Positions 7,659 to 16,618 of a stretch of 40,051 nt of DNA are shown in pieces. The first letter of the stretch is position 1. Every line of letters starts with the position of its first letter. The translations under genes were made by a program, and so were the position numbers. Source of the DNA: a virus; the IMG/VR virus record IMGVR_UViG_3300020165_000047, positions 1 to 40,051 of that record; one strand, given 5' to 3'. The notes under the pieces are model-generated. The model worked only from the letters and a program-made list of their open reading frames with translations, had not been told where the DNA came from and did no database searches.

Positions 7659-8458
7659 TGAAAGCTATTCAAAATCAGTTTTATGGCGATAACCCTAGAT
7701 GGTTTATCGGTGTTGTAGAAGATAATAAAAATGATCCTGAGCAGCTTGGTCGTGTCAGGGTACGTATTTTTGGTATTCACAGCCCGTACCTTAATGATAT
7801 TGCTAAAGAAGATCTTCCATGGGCAAATGTTTTAATTCCCCCTACAGGTGGAGGAATCTCTGGCTTAGGTAACAGCCCTACTGGTCTTCAACAAGGCGCA
7901 TTTGTCTTTGGTGTCTTTATGGATGGTGAACATTCTCAGATGCCATTTGTATTAGGAACATTTAGTAAGTTTGAGACTGATACTGGAGAAAATATTATTC
8001 CATACAAGATTGATATTCAATATGGTGGTGCAGCTGGAGGAGCAACTTCAGGGGAATCAGAATCAGATCCTGAAAGATCAACCATCCAAGGTGACTATAA
8101 TAAAGAAGCTTCCAGGCTTACCTATGAGCAGCTAGCTACACTGCAGCTGGCAGCAACTGAATCTTCAACTGGTTTTGGACTTTACAATCTTTCTGATATT
8201 AGAGCTAAAGGTTATTATAATTTTTGTTCAAGTAATAACTATAATGTGGATGATCCTAGAGCTCAGTTTCTTTATATTTTCGAAGAATACAAAAAAGATG
8301 ATGACCTAAACTATAGTAGTTTTAAATCTTCTGATACTATTAGAGAATCCATTGTTTCTTTCTATAAAGATTATTTAGAAAAAGACTTAAATGAAGAAGA
8401 ATTACTCACTAGAGAAATTGCAGCATACGAATTAATGGATAGGTTTAACGAATTATGA
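7655..8458 (+). CDS. gp5: Spike protein gp5, N-terminal OB-fold part only
   Basis: 267 residues. The OB fold that anchors gp5 in the gp27 ring is clear: FIGVVEDNKNDPEQLGRVRV (17-36), RIFGIHSP, DLPWANVLIPPTGGG (53-67), then PTGLQQGAFVFGVFMDGE (75-92) and MPFVLGTF (96-103). After about residue 105 a Gly/Ser linker leads into a helical, acidic segment (SIVSFYKDYLEKDLNEEELL) of unknown role. Neither lysozyme nor beta-helix is present: both gp5 functions lie in the next two genes. ATG-ATG doublet at the start, overlapping the gp27 stop; the end overlaps the next gene by ATGA. Confidence 0.85.
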   Translation: MMKAIQNQFYGDNPRWFIGVVEDNKNDPEQLGRVRVRIFGIHSPYLNDIAKEDLPWANVLIPPTGGGISGLGNSPTGLQQGAFVFGVFMDGEHSQMPFVLGTFSKFETDTGENIIPYKIDIQYGGAAGGATSGESESDPERSTIQGDYNKEASRLTYEQLATLQLAATESSTGFGLYNLSDIRAKGYYNFCSSNNYNVDDPRAQFLYIFEEYKKDDDLNYSSFKSSDTIRESIVSFYKDYLEKDLNEEELLTREIAAYELMDRFNEL

Positions 8459-9699
8459 CGACTATTGCTTCTATTAATAATAAACTGCAGAATTTATTAT
8501 CACAATATACTTCACTTATTGGAGGCGTTTATACCAGATCTTTAGCTGCAACAACTCAGTTGAAACAATTGACTAGATCTAAAAAAGATCTCAAAATCGG
8601 CGACGTTGTTCAAGGAATCGAGGTTATTAGTTTTATAGATGAAAATGAAAACCAAGAAAAAGTAGCTTTAGGAAGAGTTACTACAGCTGTTCCAGTTTTT
8701 GGAAGTCTACTAAAAACAAATTATGGATCTACGCTTTTGGCTAGTAGTGGTGACTTTTTATATGATATTACTGTACCTATGACTACTCAAGATGTGTTTA
8801 ATCTTTTTAATTCAACATTAAGAAGCTATTTTTCAGTAGTCCTTACATCTGAACAAATTACATTAGCGGCTATTAGTGTGTCTGAAGGAATGGCCGATTT
8901 TAATGCCACACCTGGATATAGTACAGTACCATTAATTAATCAAGCCGGCGATGCTTTACTCGATGCTTCTAATTCTTTACTCGCCAGGTTACCAGGAAAG
9001 AAAAAATATATTTTAGATGATATAACAGAAACTAAAGATCTTGCTAATAACATATCATTAAGTAGTCTTACTGAAATGGCTCCTAGAAATCCAGTTCCTA
9101 TTATTGACTATTCTAATCCTGCGCCAAGATTATCTTTAAGAACTTTAGAGGATATTGAAGCTTATCTTCTTACTTCGGTTAGAGATATTAATCAAGTTAT
9201 TGTAGGACATACTAATACGTATGCCGATCAATTTGTTTCATACGATTCTTTATATTATAGAGATGTTACTATTTCTAGACTAGACGACGTATCATGTCAT
9301 TTTATTATTACAAAAGAAGGACAAGTCATCACGGCCAGAAATATTAATACAGCTGCTCCTTTTGCTGATGCTAAACACAATGATTTTTCTATTGCAATAA
9401 TGTTAGAGGGTGGACTTCTTGGCACTACTGGATCTGGTAACGTAAAATATTCTAAAAAAAGTTTTACTAAAGCTCAGTTTAGAGCGTTTAAAATATTCCT
9501 TAAAGCTTTCTATACCATCTATCCAGGTGGTCAGGTGTGGGGTAAGAACGATTTAGATCAAAACACAAGTGAACCCGAATTTAGTGTTACTAAATATATC
9601 GATAGTGTATTTGATAAACAGAATACACAGTCTATTGCACAGGTTAGAGACGCGGGCTCCCTGTCAACAGACGATTTGATTTTTAGCCAGAAGAGGTAA
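8455..9699 (+). CDS. Spike-cluster protein with degenerate amidase_2 (T7 lysozyme-like) domain
   Basis: 414 residues. Residues about 247-385 look like an N-acetylmuramoyl-L-alanine amidase fold: VIVGHTNT (248-255), CHFIITKEGQVITAR (281-295) matching T7 lysozyme YHFIIKRDGTV, SIAIMLEGG (312-320) and a long helix AQFRAFKIFLKAFYTIYPGG. The zinc ligands are not where expected: T7 H17 lines up with G251 (a His sits one place later), the H122 region reads VWGKNDLD, and the C130 position falls in SEPEF. It is therefore probably structural rather than catalytic. The N-terminal 240 residues are unrecognised. ATGA overlap with the OB-domain gene and a 2-nt gap to the beta-helix gene indicate co-translation and probably joint assembly in the spike. 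Confidence 0.65.
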   Translation: MTTIASINNKLQNLLSQYTSLIGGVYTRSLAATTQLKQLTRSKKDLKIGDVVQGIEVISFIDENENQEKVALGRVTTAVPVFGSLLKTNYGSTLLASSGDFLYDITVPMTTQDVFNLFNSTLRSYFSVVLTSEQITLAAISVSEGMADFNATPGYSTVPLINQAGDALLDASNSLLARLPGKKKYILDDITETKDLANNISLSSLTEMAPRNPVPIIDYSNPAPRLSLRTLEDIEAYLLTSVRDINQVIVGHTNTYADQFVSYDSLYYRDVTISRLDDVSCHFIITKEGQVITARNINTAAPFADAKHNDFSIAIMLEGGLLGTTGSGNVKYSKKSFTKAQFRAFKIFLKAFYTIYPGGQVWGKNDLDQNTSEPEFSVTKYIDSVFDKQNTQSIAQVRDAGSLSTDDLIFSQKR

Positions 9700-9701
9700 C
9701 G

Positions 9702-11285
9702 ATGGCAAATCCAGGACACCCATATAGAGGTATAAGAAACGATAACCCAGGAAATATTAAAAATATTCCCGGAGGTTGGAAAGGCCAGACCGGAATCGAT
9801 GCTGGTGGTCACGCTATATTTTCTAATCCGGTATATGGCGCTAGAGCCATGTCCAGTCAGCTTAAAAGAAATGTTGATGTCTATAGAACTAGCAACCTAA
9901 CTCAGCTAATTGGAGGTAACTCTCGATATCCAGGATGGGCGCCGACAAGTGACGGTAATAACGTACAGAATTATGTTAATTATATAACCGCTCACATGAA
10001 TGAAAAGGGATATAATATTACCGGAGAAAGTGATATTACATCTTTGATGCAGGATTCACAGTTTAGATCTGATCTTATGAAGGCCATGACTGAACTTGAA
10101 GGTGATACCTATGAATATTTTACTAATGAAATTTTAAAGGCTGGTGATGAGGCTGTAGGCAAAAATGAACAAGATATCAATACAACTCCTAGCCCATCCT
10201 CTAGCGCATCACAAAATCCATCTAATAGTCCTACCAACTCTCCTAATTCAACTCCAGGAGGAAATAGTTCTGCAGGTGCAGCAGGCAGTACAGCGGCTCC
10301 AGCATCTTCATCAGGTGGTGGAGAATTGGGATTTAAAGATCCAGATAGAAACTATCCAGAAGAAAAATACGTTGGAGAGCAAACTACAAACAAAGCAGCT
10401 CGAGCCGGAGCTCCAGAATGGGAAACTAGATTAAACCTTCCTCAAAGTGCAATAGGTAGAGAGTTACTCCCTAAAGAATTTAATCCAGAATATCCTAGTA
10501 ACAAAACATATGAAACTGAGGATAAACATCGTATCGAATTAGATGATACTGAAGGTAAACCTAGGATTGAATACGCCCATATGAATGGTTCTGGATTTTC
10601 GATGGAAAACGAGCCAGATAAAGCAAGAATGTTACTTAATTCCTATGGCGACATGGTAGAGTTAGTAGGCAATGATTTTACTATGATTGTAAATGGTAAT
10701 GGAGATATTCTCTATACAGGAAACTTGAATCTTACAGTTGAAGGTAATATGAATTTAAATGTTAAAAAGGATTTAACGTTTAGAGTGGGCGGAACCTATA
10801 GAGAATTTGTTGATAAAGATAAGCGTTTGCTGACTGTTGGTAAAAAAAATGAATCAATCGGTAAAAATTATGAACTTAAAGTTGATGAAAATTTTATAAC
10901 AAAAGTCGATGGAAAATACGATCTTTTAGCAGATTATATGAAGATTAGCCTTAATGACGGAGCTAATATTTCTACTGGAGAAACTATAGCTGTTAGTTCT
11001 GATAAAGTTCAAATTGCTACAGGAGATTTTACTTCTACATCTACATCTATTGACGTCCAGGCATCTTCTGGTGTAATTGGCGGTAATGCTGTTCAAATAT
11101 CTGCAGGACAAATTGGACAATATAATTCTGCGGCTGTAACTGAAAACAAAAGAACTAATTCATCTGAGGGGCAAGTTACTAGTGTAACACAGACCCAAAC
11201 TGAAGTTAAAAATAAAGCTGGTGCTAATAAAGATGCAATTAAACCAGCAGATATATACAGCGGTAATGGAGGTCAATTAGTATGA
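9702..11285 (+). CDS. gp5: Spike protein: lysozyme-like N-terminal domain plus gp5 C-terminal beta-helix
   Basis: 527 residues in three parts. Residues 8-105 (RGIRNDNPGNIKN, GWKGQTGID, FSNPVYGARAM, YPGWAPTSDGN) match a family of lysozyme-like phage virion proteins related to PRD1 P5-type domains; catalysis is not proven. Residues 160-207 are a Ser/Pro/Asn/Gly linker. Residues 310-470 contain short strand repeats (DMVELVGNDFTMIVNGNGDI, NLTVEGNMNLNVKKDLTFRV), the triple beta-helix needle of gp5/VgrG. The needle punctures the outer membrane; the N-domain may open peptidoglycan. No PAAR-like tip motif is seen; the last 55 residues are polar. SD GAAGAGG lies 7 nt before the ATG. Confidence 0.8.
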   Translation: MANPGHPYRGIRNDNPGNIKNIPGGWKGQTGIDAGGHAIFSNPVYGARAMSSQLKRNVDVYRTSNLTQLIGGNSRYPGWAPTSDGNNVQNYVNYITAHMNEKGYNITGESDITSLMQDSQFRSDLMKAMTELEGDTYEYFTNEILKAGDEAVGKNEQDINTTPSPSSSASQNPSNSPTNSPNSTPGGNSSAGAAGSTAAPASSSGGGELGFKDPDRNYPEEKYVGEQTTNKAARAGAPEWETRLNLPQSAIGRELLPKEFNPEYPSNKTYETEDKHRIELDDTEGKPRIEYAHMNGSGFSMENEPDKARMLLNSYGDMVELVGNDFTMIVNGNGDILYTGNLNLTVEGNMNLNVKKDLTFRVGGTYREFVDKDKRLLTVGKKNESIGKNYELKVDENFITKVDGKYDLLADYMKISLNDGANISTGETIAVSSDKVQIATGDFTSTSTSIDVQASSGVIGGNAVQISAGQIGQYNSAAVTENKRTNSSEGQVTSVTQTQTEVKNKAGANKDAIKPADIYSGNGGQLV

Positions 11286-12106
11286 TTATTCCAACTGAAG
11301 ATCTTACTGTTGATCAGGTTAGACTGCTTCTTAGAGAGGAAAGTAACCGTTACAATTCCTATTTTTTGGGATTTGCCATGTCAAAAAAAGTATTGAATCC
11401 AAATTTTGCTTTATCTGTTCCTGTTGGAGTAAAAAGAATTTTAGGTAATAATGACAATAGAGCTAGAACTGGAACTACGGCATTTGGAAAGTCAAATCAG
11501 CCCAAATTAAGATTTAAGTTTACTAATAATAAATCCAGAATTTTACCCGAAGCAAAGTATAATCCAACTCTTATGAAAGATTTTGATTCTGGAGTTAAAT
11601 TAAGTAACACGATTACTTTGTCTAGTTTTTTAAAAAATGGAGATCTAAATTTAGTATCGACATTGGAAGATAAAAGACAGATCGTCAGAAACTTATATAT
11701 GCAAACTTATATGATTAATTCATTTAATAGTTTAGATAGATTTAAATCACTTTCATTGCAAGTTTCTGAAAGTTATTATACTTCATTAGCAGGCGAAACT
11801 ATTGAAGGTATTAGAGATTTGCAAACAAAAGGAAGAGCTGTAGTTTATAAAGTAGTCGGTAAAACTGGAGAAATAGATCACGCTAAAACATATGAGTTAG
11901 CTGAGTACTGGTCAAAAACTCAATTGTATGATAATATTATTTTATCTTATGATACTGTGGATCCAGACTTAAGATACTCATCGGAGATTATTGTGACTAT
12001 GCCTGAGATTCCATTTGACTATAAGACAACATTTTCTAAGATTAATGGTACACAGTTTAACTATCGACGAGCCTTACAAAATGGGTTTGCCGAATTATTC
12101 GTATAA
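11282..12106 (+). CDS. Unknown virion-cluster protein between spike and gp25
   Basis: 274 residues, no signal peptide or membrane segment, no motif I recognise. The start overlaps the spike gene stop (ATGA), which makes an assembly role in spike or wedge likely. It is basic in its first third (SVPVGVKRILGNN, KSNQPKLRFKFTNN) and alpha/beta in the middle (SLSLQVSESYYTSLAGETIE). Its stop codon is part of the late promoter box that serves gp25 (GTA TAA ATA). It could be a baseplate accessory protein or chaperone; confidence is in the gene, not the function. Confidence 0.75.
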   Translation: MIIPTEDLTVDQVRLLLREESNRYNSYFLGFAMSKKVLNPNFALSVPVGVKRILGNNDNRARTGTTAFGKSNQPKLRFKFTNNKSRILPEAKYNPTLMKDFDSGVKLSNTITLSSFLKNGDLNLVSTLEDKRQIVRNLYMQTYMINSFNSLDRFKSLSLQVSESYYTSLAGETIEGIRDLQTKGRAVVYKVVGKTGEIDHAKTYELAEYWSKTQLYDNIILSYDTVDPDLRYSSEIIVTMPEIPFDYKTTFSKINGTQFNYRRALQNGFAELFV

Positions 12107-12109
12107 ATA
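12102..12109 (+). promoter_or_regulatory. T4-type late promoter for gp25-gp6
   Basis: Exact TATAAATA overlapping the TAA stop of the preceding gene, 25 nt before the gp25 ATG at 12134. The leader contains GAAAGA shortly before the ATG as a modest ribosome binding site. Confidence 0.75.
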
Positions 12110-12133
12110 ATTTTAAATATTGAAAGATTTTCA

Positions 12134-12583
12134 ATGGCAGTAGTTAGAAGTTTTGCAGCAGAAGATAAGGACCTAGGCAGTAGAAGTATTATTGCCTCGC
12201 GCAGTCGATTATATAAAGATATTGATCTCACACTAGCAATTAAGCCTGACGGTGATATTTTTAAAAAGACTGATGCCGCAGCAGTAAAACAAGCAATCAA
12301 GACTTTGATCCTAACTAACTTTGGCGAGAAGCCTTTTCAGCCTTTTTTTGGTGGAAACATTCGAGCTCTTTTATTTGAGTTAGCAAATGACCTTGGTTTA
12401 GAAGATGAAATCAAATACTATATTGAGCTTGCTGTAAATAACTTTGAGCCTAGAGCGGAAATCATTTCTGTTAATGTAAATTTACTACAAGATGCTAATG
12501 ACTTAAGAGTCACAATCGAGTTCAAGATCTTATCGACAGAAGAAGTCGTGATCTTCACAACTGATATATCAAGGATTAGATAA
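12134..12583 (+). CDS. gp25: Baseplate wedge gp25
   Basis: 149 residues, close to T4 gp25 (132). It has the GPW/gp25 signature: LTNFGEKPFQPFFGG (60-74) and the EPR core motif at 105-107 (NNFEPRAEI), then IEFKILSTEE near the end. gp25 binds the first sheath ring to the wedge, and the EPR loop is essential in the family. Order gp25 then gp6 is standard for contractile injection systems. It has its own late promoter at 12102. Confidence 0.95.
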   Translation: MAVVRSFAAEDKDLGSRSIIASRSRLYKDIDLTLAIKPDGDIFKKTDAAAVKQAIKTLILTNFGEKPFQPFFGGNIRALLFELANDLGLEDEIKYYIELAVNNFEPRAEIISVNVNLLQDANDLRVTIEFKILSTEEVVIFTTDISRIR

Positions 12584-12588
12584 GAGAC

Positions 12589-14481
12589 ATGGCAACAACG
12601 ATTTCATCCTCTCAGTTAGATTTTGCTGGAATTAAAGCAGGACTGATTAATCATTTAAGAAAGCAAGATCAGTTTACTGATTATGACTTTGAAGCATCGG
12701 GTATGTCTGCTCTTCTTGACGTATTGGCATATAATACTCATACAAATGCGTTAATTGCAAACTATGCTTTAAATGAAACATTTCTAACTACAGCTCAGCT
12801 TAGAAGCTCTATGGTTAACCATGCCATTAAGTTTGCATATGTTCCTGGATCTAAGGCTGCGTCGACAGCAACGCTTAATCTTTCTGTCGATATGAGCGGA
12901 CTTGCTATACGTCCATCCGAAATTACTCTTCCTATAGGTACAGTATTTGTTGGCACTCTCGGCGATCAAACATATAACTTTAGAACGTTGGCTGAATACA
13001 AAGGATACGATACCACAGGAACTGGAATTTATACATTTCAAGATAGTGGCGGCAATGCCGCAATTTTTGCCCTTGAAGGAACTCTAACTACAAAAACGTT
13101 TTTGGCTGATACAACTGAAGGTCGCCAGATCTACGTCATTCCAGATACGAATCTTGATTTGGCAACGCTAACTGTTAACGTATTTGATGACGTTAATTCA
13201 ACTAATTTTGATACTTACACTTCTGTCAATCTTTTGAGCAGCGGTATTTCTGCTGATACTAGATTATTCATTCCATTAGAAACTTATAATGGTTTCTATG
13301 AGATTAACTTTGGTGATGGAGTCGTAACGGGTAAAGCACCTGAACCTGGTAATTTAATTAGAGCAACATATTTAAGCACTAATGGTATTGAAGCAAACGG
13401 CATTGATAAGTTTGAGGCAGCTGCTAGCTTTAGATACAATAATCAGTCCTATAACTATATCATTACTCCTATTGGTAAGACTGCTTTTGGATCTGAAAAA
13501 GAAGGCGTTGAGTCAATTAGAGCAAACGCTCCGCTAAGTTACTTAGCGCAAAATAGATTTGTAACTCCGATTGATTATATTGGTATTATTGCAAATAGTA
13601 TTCCGGGAATTAAATCAATCAATGCCTGGGGAGGAGAAGACAACGTTCCCCAAAAGTACGGTAAAGCAATTGTTTCTATAGAATTTACTTCCGATGTATC
13701 GGCAGTTCAAAGACTTGCCGTTGAGCAGCAAATTCAACAATTGTTATTGAGCCGGCTTTCTATGATATCTATCGATACTGAATTTGTTACTCCTGAAAAA
13801 GTATATCTGAATTTAACAACAAATGTCGACTACGATCCATCTAAAACTAACCTTACTGAAAATGCCTTAGAAATACAAATTGCAAATACTATTTCTTCTT
13901 ATTTTGCTACAAACTTAGGTAAGTTTAATAATGTATTTAGAAAGTCTAAATTGACTCCTACTGTAGATGCAGTTGATAATTCTATTTTATCATCTAATAT
14001 TACTATTGAGCTTGAAAATAGGTTAGTTCCTTTCTATAATACTACGACTCAGAGATATGTCAAAGAAGACTATACTTTAAGTTTTTTAAGTGTGTTACAA
14101 GAACCAGATGATGCAGTTCCAATTATTACTAGTGATGCGTTTAGATATCAACTAGGTGACGGTACTACAGTTATTGTTACTATTGAAAATAATACTGGTT
14201 CAGACAGACACTCGGCTAACCTAAGATTAGTAGATTCTAGAGGTAACGTAATTGTTTCTAGTGTAGGTGAGTACGTACCTAGTACTGGTAAAGTTAACTT
14301 AAGAGCTTTCCAGCCTTATAGTATTGTTTCAGGACAATCTTATATTGGGATTAAAGCTAAACCAGTTGACGAATCAGTAGTTAAGCCTTTGAGAAACCAG
14401 ATTATTAATCTTGGTAAAAATATTGTAGATGTCGATCCTGACGTTGACTTCGCTAACTCTGTTGTTGGAACGACTAATTAA
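12589..14481 (+). CDS. gp6: Baseplate wedge gp6 (baseplate J-like)
   Basis: 630 residues versus 660 in T4. The N-terminus shows family features: LDFAGIKAGLINHLRKQDQF, then MSALLDVLAYNTHTNALIAN, LNETFLTTAQLRSSMVNHAI and KFAYVPGSKAAS; the middle has NFGDGVVTGKAP and the C-terminal half the J-like segment (YIGIIANSIPGIKSINAWGG). gp6 dimers form the iris ring that opens when the tail contracts. SD AAGAGA stands 3 nt before the ATG, which follows the gp25 stop by 5 nt. Confidence 0.93.
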   Translation: MATTISSSQLDFAGIKAGLINHLRKQDQFTDYDFEASGMSALLDVLAYNTHTNALIANYALNETFLTTAQLRSSMVNHAIKFAYVPGSKAASTATLNLSVDMSGLAIRPSEITLPIGTVFVGTLGDQTYNFRTLAEYKGYDTTGTGIYTFQDSGGNAAIFALEGTLTTKTFLADTTEGRQIYVIPDTNLDLATLTVNVFDDVNSTNFDTYTSVNLLSSGISADTRLFIPLETYNGFYEINFGDGVVTGKAPEPGNLIRATYLSTNGIEANGIDKFEAAASFRYNNQSYNYIITPIGKTAFGSEKEGVESIRANAPLSYLAQNRFVTPIDYIGIIANSIPGIKSINAWGGEDNVPQKYGKAIVSIEFTSDVSAVQRLAVEQQIQQLLLSRLSMISIDTEFVTPEKVYLNLTTNVDYDPSKTNLTENALEIQIANTISSYFATNLGKFNNVFRKSKLTPTVDAVDNSILSSNITIELENRLVPFYNTTTQRYVKEDYTLSFLSVLQEPDDAVPIITSDAFRYQLGDGTTVIVTIENNTGSDRHSANLRLVDSRGNVIVSSVGEYVPSTGKVNLRAFQPYSIVSGQSYIGIKAKPVDESVVKPLRNQIINLGKNIVDVDPDVDFANSVVGTTN

Positions 14482-14483
14482 AA

Positions 14484-15461
14484 ATGACTAATCTTCTTCG
14501 AGACATCAACCGACGACCGCTAAACTTTAATCAAGACTTTATTGATACGGTTATTCCTGAACATTTTCAACAGGAATACCCACAGTTCGTCAAGCTACTT
14601 GAAGAGTACTATGATTTTCTTAGAGATGAGTTCGAACCGACTAAAGAGTTAAAAGATTTATTTTATATCAGAGATTTTGAATCTACTCCAGAAGAATATC
14701 TTCAATATCTTTTTGATGAGGCTTTAGCTTCAGGAATTAGTAAAGACGCATTTCCATACCCAAGACTTACTCTAAAGCTTTTACCACAACTAAATAGAAT
14801 TAAAGGTACCGTTGTATCTGTAGATTCGTTTTTTAGATACGTATTTGGTGCAGATGCACAACAAAGATATCCAAAGAACGATATGTTTATCGTTGGTAAA
14901 AGTCAGATTGGATATGATTCTCAAAAGTTTATTCAAGATTCATTTTACTATCAAATCTTTTCTATTCTTATAAAAAGTGACATACCTCCCACTGAATGGT
15001 TAGATGTTTATAAAAGATTTTTGCATCCTGCTGGATTTGCAATTTTTGCTGAAACGTTCTTTGAAGCTATAACAACAAATACCGCTATCAATGAGATGCC
15101 ATTAGCTATCATTGATTCTGCCGCCTCAGAGCTTACATTTGTTAATAGAATCGAAAACTTTGTAAATCCAGCAAATGCAGAAATTTTTGGAATAGACTCC
15201 GATAATCAAATCAGATATCCACTTTATGCTAATGCAACAACTACATTCCCAATTAGTATCCAAGATTCTTTTGGTTCGTTAGATTCTGGACTAGATAGTC
15301 TTTATGGAACTATTCAGAACTTGTTAGACTTAAACTCTCCAACATTTGATGACAGCGGCACATTTGGAGTTTTCCCATTCATTGAAATGTCGAATAACAA
15401 TGAATTAATGAGCGAAGCTGAATTCCCATATTATGCAGATTCCGGTGTAGATACAGCATAA
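14484..15461 (+). CDS. Baseplate wedge-associated structural protein (position of gp7)
   Basis: 325 residues. The N-terminus (DFIDTVIPEHFQQEYPQFVK, LLEEYYDFLRDEFEP, then KDLFYIRDFESTPEEYLQYL) is a common start of structural proteins that follow gp6 in marine T4-like phages. In T4 the following gene is gp7 (1032 residues), which joins gp6 and gp8 in the wedge arm; this one is a third of that size. A role in the wedge is inferred from order: gp25, gp6, this gene, then gp8 two genes later. The C-terminal third is acidic and Asp/Ser-rich. Starts 2 nt after the gp6 stop. Confidence 0.65.
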   Translation: MTNLLRDINRRPLNFNQDFIDTVIPEHFQQEYPQFVKLLEEYYDFLRDEFEPTKELKDLFYIRDFESTPEEYLQYLFDEALASGISKDAFPYPRLTLKLLPQLNRIKGTVVSVDSFFRYVFGADAQQRYPKNDMFIVGKSQIGYDSQKFIQDSFYYQIFSILIKSDIPPTEWLDVYKRFLHPAGFAIFAETFFEAITTNTAINEMPLAIIDSAASELTFVNRIENFVNPANAEIFGIDSDNQIRYPLYANATTTFPISIQDSFGSLDSGLDSLYGTIQNLLDLNSPTFDDSGTFGVFPFIEMSNNNELMSEAEFPYYADSGVDTA

Positions 15462-15464
15462 ATA
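15457..15464 (+). promoter_or_regulatory. Late promoter (CATAAATA)
   Basis: Seven of eight bases of the late consensus, overlapping the TAA stop of the gp7-like gene (GCA TAA ATA) and 36 nt before the ATG at 15501. It would drive the short fibre gene and the glycine-rich gene behind it. Confidence 0.65.
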
Positions 15465-15500
15465 AAAACAAACACATTACAATAGAAACGGTCCCAATCA

Positions 15501-16616
15501 ATGGTATTATTAGATTCAAATAGAATTGAGCTGATTAACAAAGGAACCAGTGCTAACGATGGTACAGGTGATACCTTACGAGAGGCAGCTACTAAAATCA
15601 ATAGCAATTTCGGAAAAATTGATAGTGACATTGCTGACCTTACTCTTGTACAGCTTTTAACAAAAGAAATCACTGAGGGTGATGCTAAATTAGATCTGAC
15701 AATCCTTCCAGTTCAAACGACTGGATATGTTGTATGGAATAATGGATTTGACAGTATCGGTCATATTGCTACAACTTTGGATTCTACTGATAGTGCAGGT
15801 ACTCAAGTAGGAACCTTTGCATATATCAGAAATCTAAATCGATTTGTAGCATCAGACTCTTCTACGTTTAATAGAAGATTGTTAGACAGCGATACTTTTT
15901 CGCTAGAAACATTTCCTAACTTTACTTCTGCATTCACAGATGACAGTAACAATGAGATTTTACAGTTAGCTAGTTCTAATAATAACTCGGTTAATTATTT
16001 AAAAATTAGTAATACTGATAGTGCTCCTGTGGTTTCTGCAGTAGGAGATGATACAAATGTAAATCTTACTTTATCTGCAAAAGGTACAGGAGACGTCAAA
16101 GTAATCAATGGATTTAATGTTGGAGGAAATGCTTCCGTTACTGGAACACTTACAGTATTAGATTCAGCAGTTTTAGAAAATGTTACTGTACAAAATGCAA
16201 CATTTCTTAACAATGTTACTATTAATAGCGATTTAACAGTAACGGATGAACTACGCCTCAATGGATTTGCAGTTGTTACTCCTGAAGTTTTAACCGTAAC
16301 CGATCAGGCTGGAGTCGAAGACTCAGCAACATATACATTAGTCGATGCTAATATTGCTAAAGTTACGCATGATTCCGATCTTACTATTAATCTAGTAGGC
16401 GGTGTAGGCGGAACTTTAGATGGATATAGCTTTACGCTTATGGTTAAGAACTCTAATTCAAGTAATTCTATCAGTGTCACGATAGCTAGTCCTACTGCGA
16501 CTGTTAGTCATGCTATTGGTAACCCTATTACTCTTGCTAGTAATAAGTTCTCTATTATTGGTGGGATTATGTTCGATTCTGATAATATTCTAATCTCGAA
16601 TGCAAACACGGTATAA
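15501..16616 (+). CDS. Short tail fibre-like structural protein
   Basis: 371 residues. Residues 12-37 contain NKGTSANDGTGDTLREAATK followed by INSNFG, a widespread N-terminal motif of marine T4-like fibre and baseplate proteins that probably forms an attachment helix. The rest is beta-rich with recurring short segments (KGTGDVKVINGFNVGGNASV, TGTLTVLDSAVLENV, NVTINSDLTVTDELRLNG), as in trimeric fibre shafts, and a C-terminal domain beginning VTDQAGVEDSATYTLVD. Asp-Ser pairs are very common (about 14). Location before gp8 suggests a baseplate-attached short fibre. Confidence 0.65.
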   Translation: MVLLDSNRIELINKGTSANDGTGDTLREAATKINSNFGKIDSDIADLTLVQLLTKEITEGDAKLDLTILPVQTTGYVVWNNGFDSIGHIATTLDSTDSAGTQVGTFAYIRNLNRFVASDSSTFNRRLLDSDTFSLETFPNFTSAFTDDSNNEILQLASSNNNSVNYLKISNTDSAPVVSAVGDDTNVNLTLSAKGTGDVKVINGFNVGGNASVTGTLTVLDSAVLENVTVQNATFLNNVTINSDLTVTDELRLNGFAVVTPEVLTVTDQAGVEDSATYTLVDANIAKVTHDSDLTINLVGGVGGTLDGYSFTLMVKNSNSSNSISVTIASPTATVSHAIGNPITLASNKFSIIGGIMFDSDNILISNANTV

Positions 16617-16618
16617 TA

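Noticed and set aside
10165-10434. Alternative-frame 89-codon ORF over the linker of the needle protein
   Set aside because: It arises from the low-complexity Ser/Pro/Asn linker in another frame; the main frame has clear domains on both sides.
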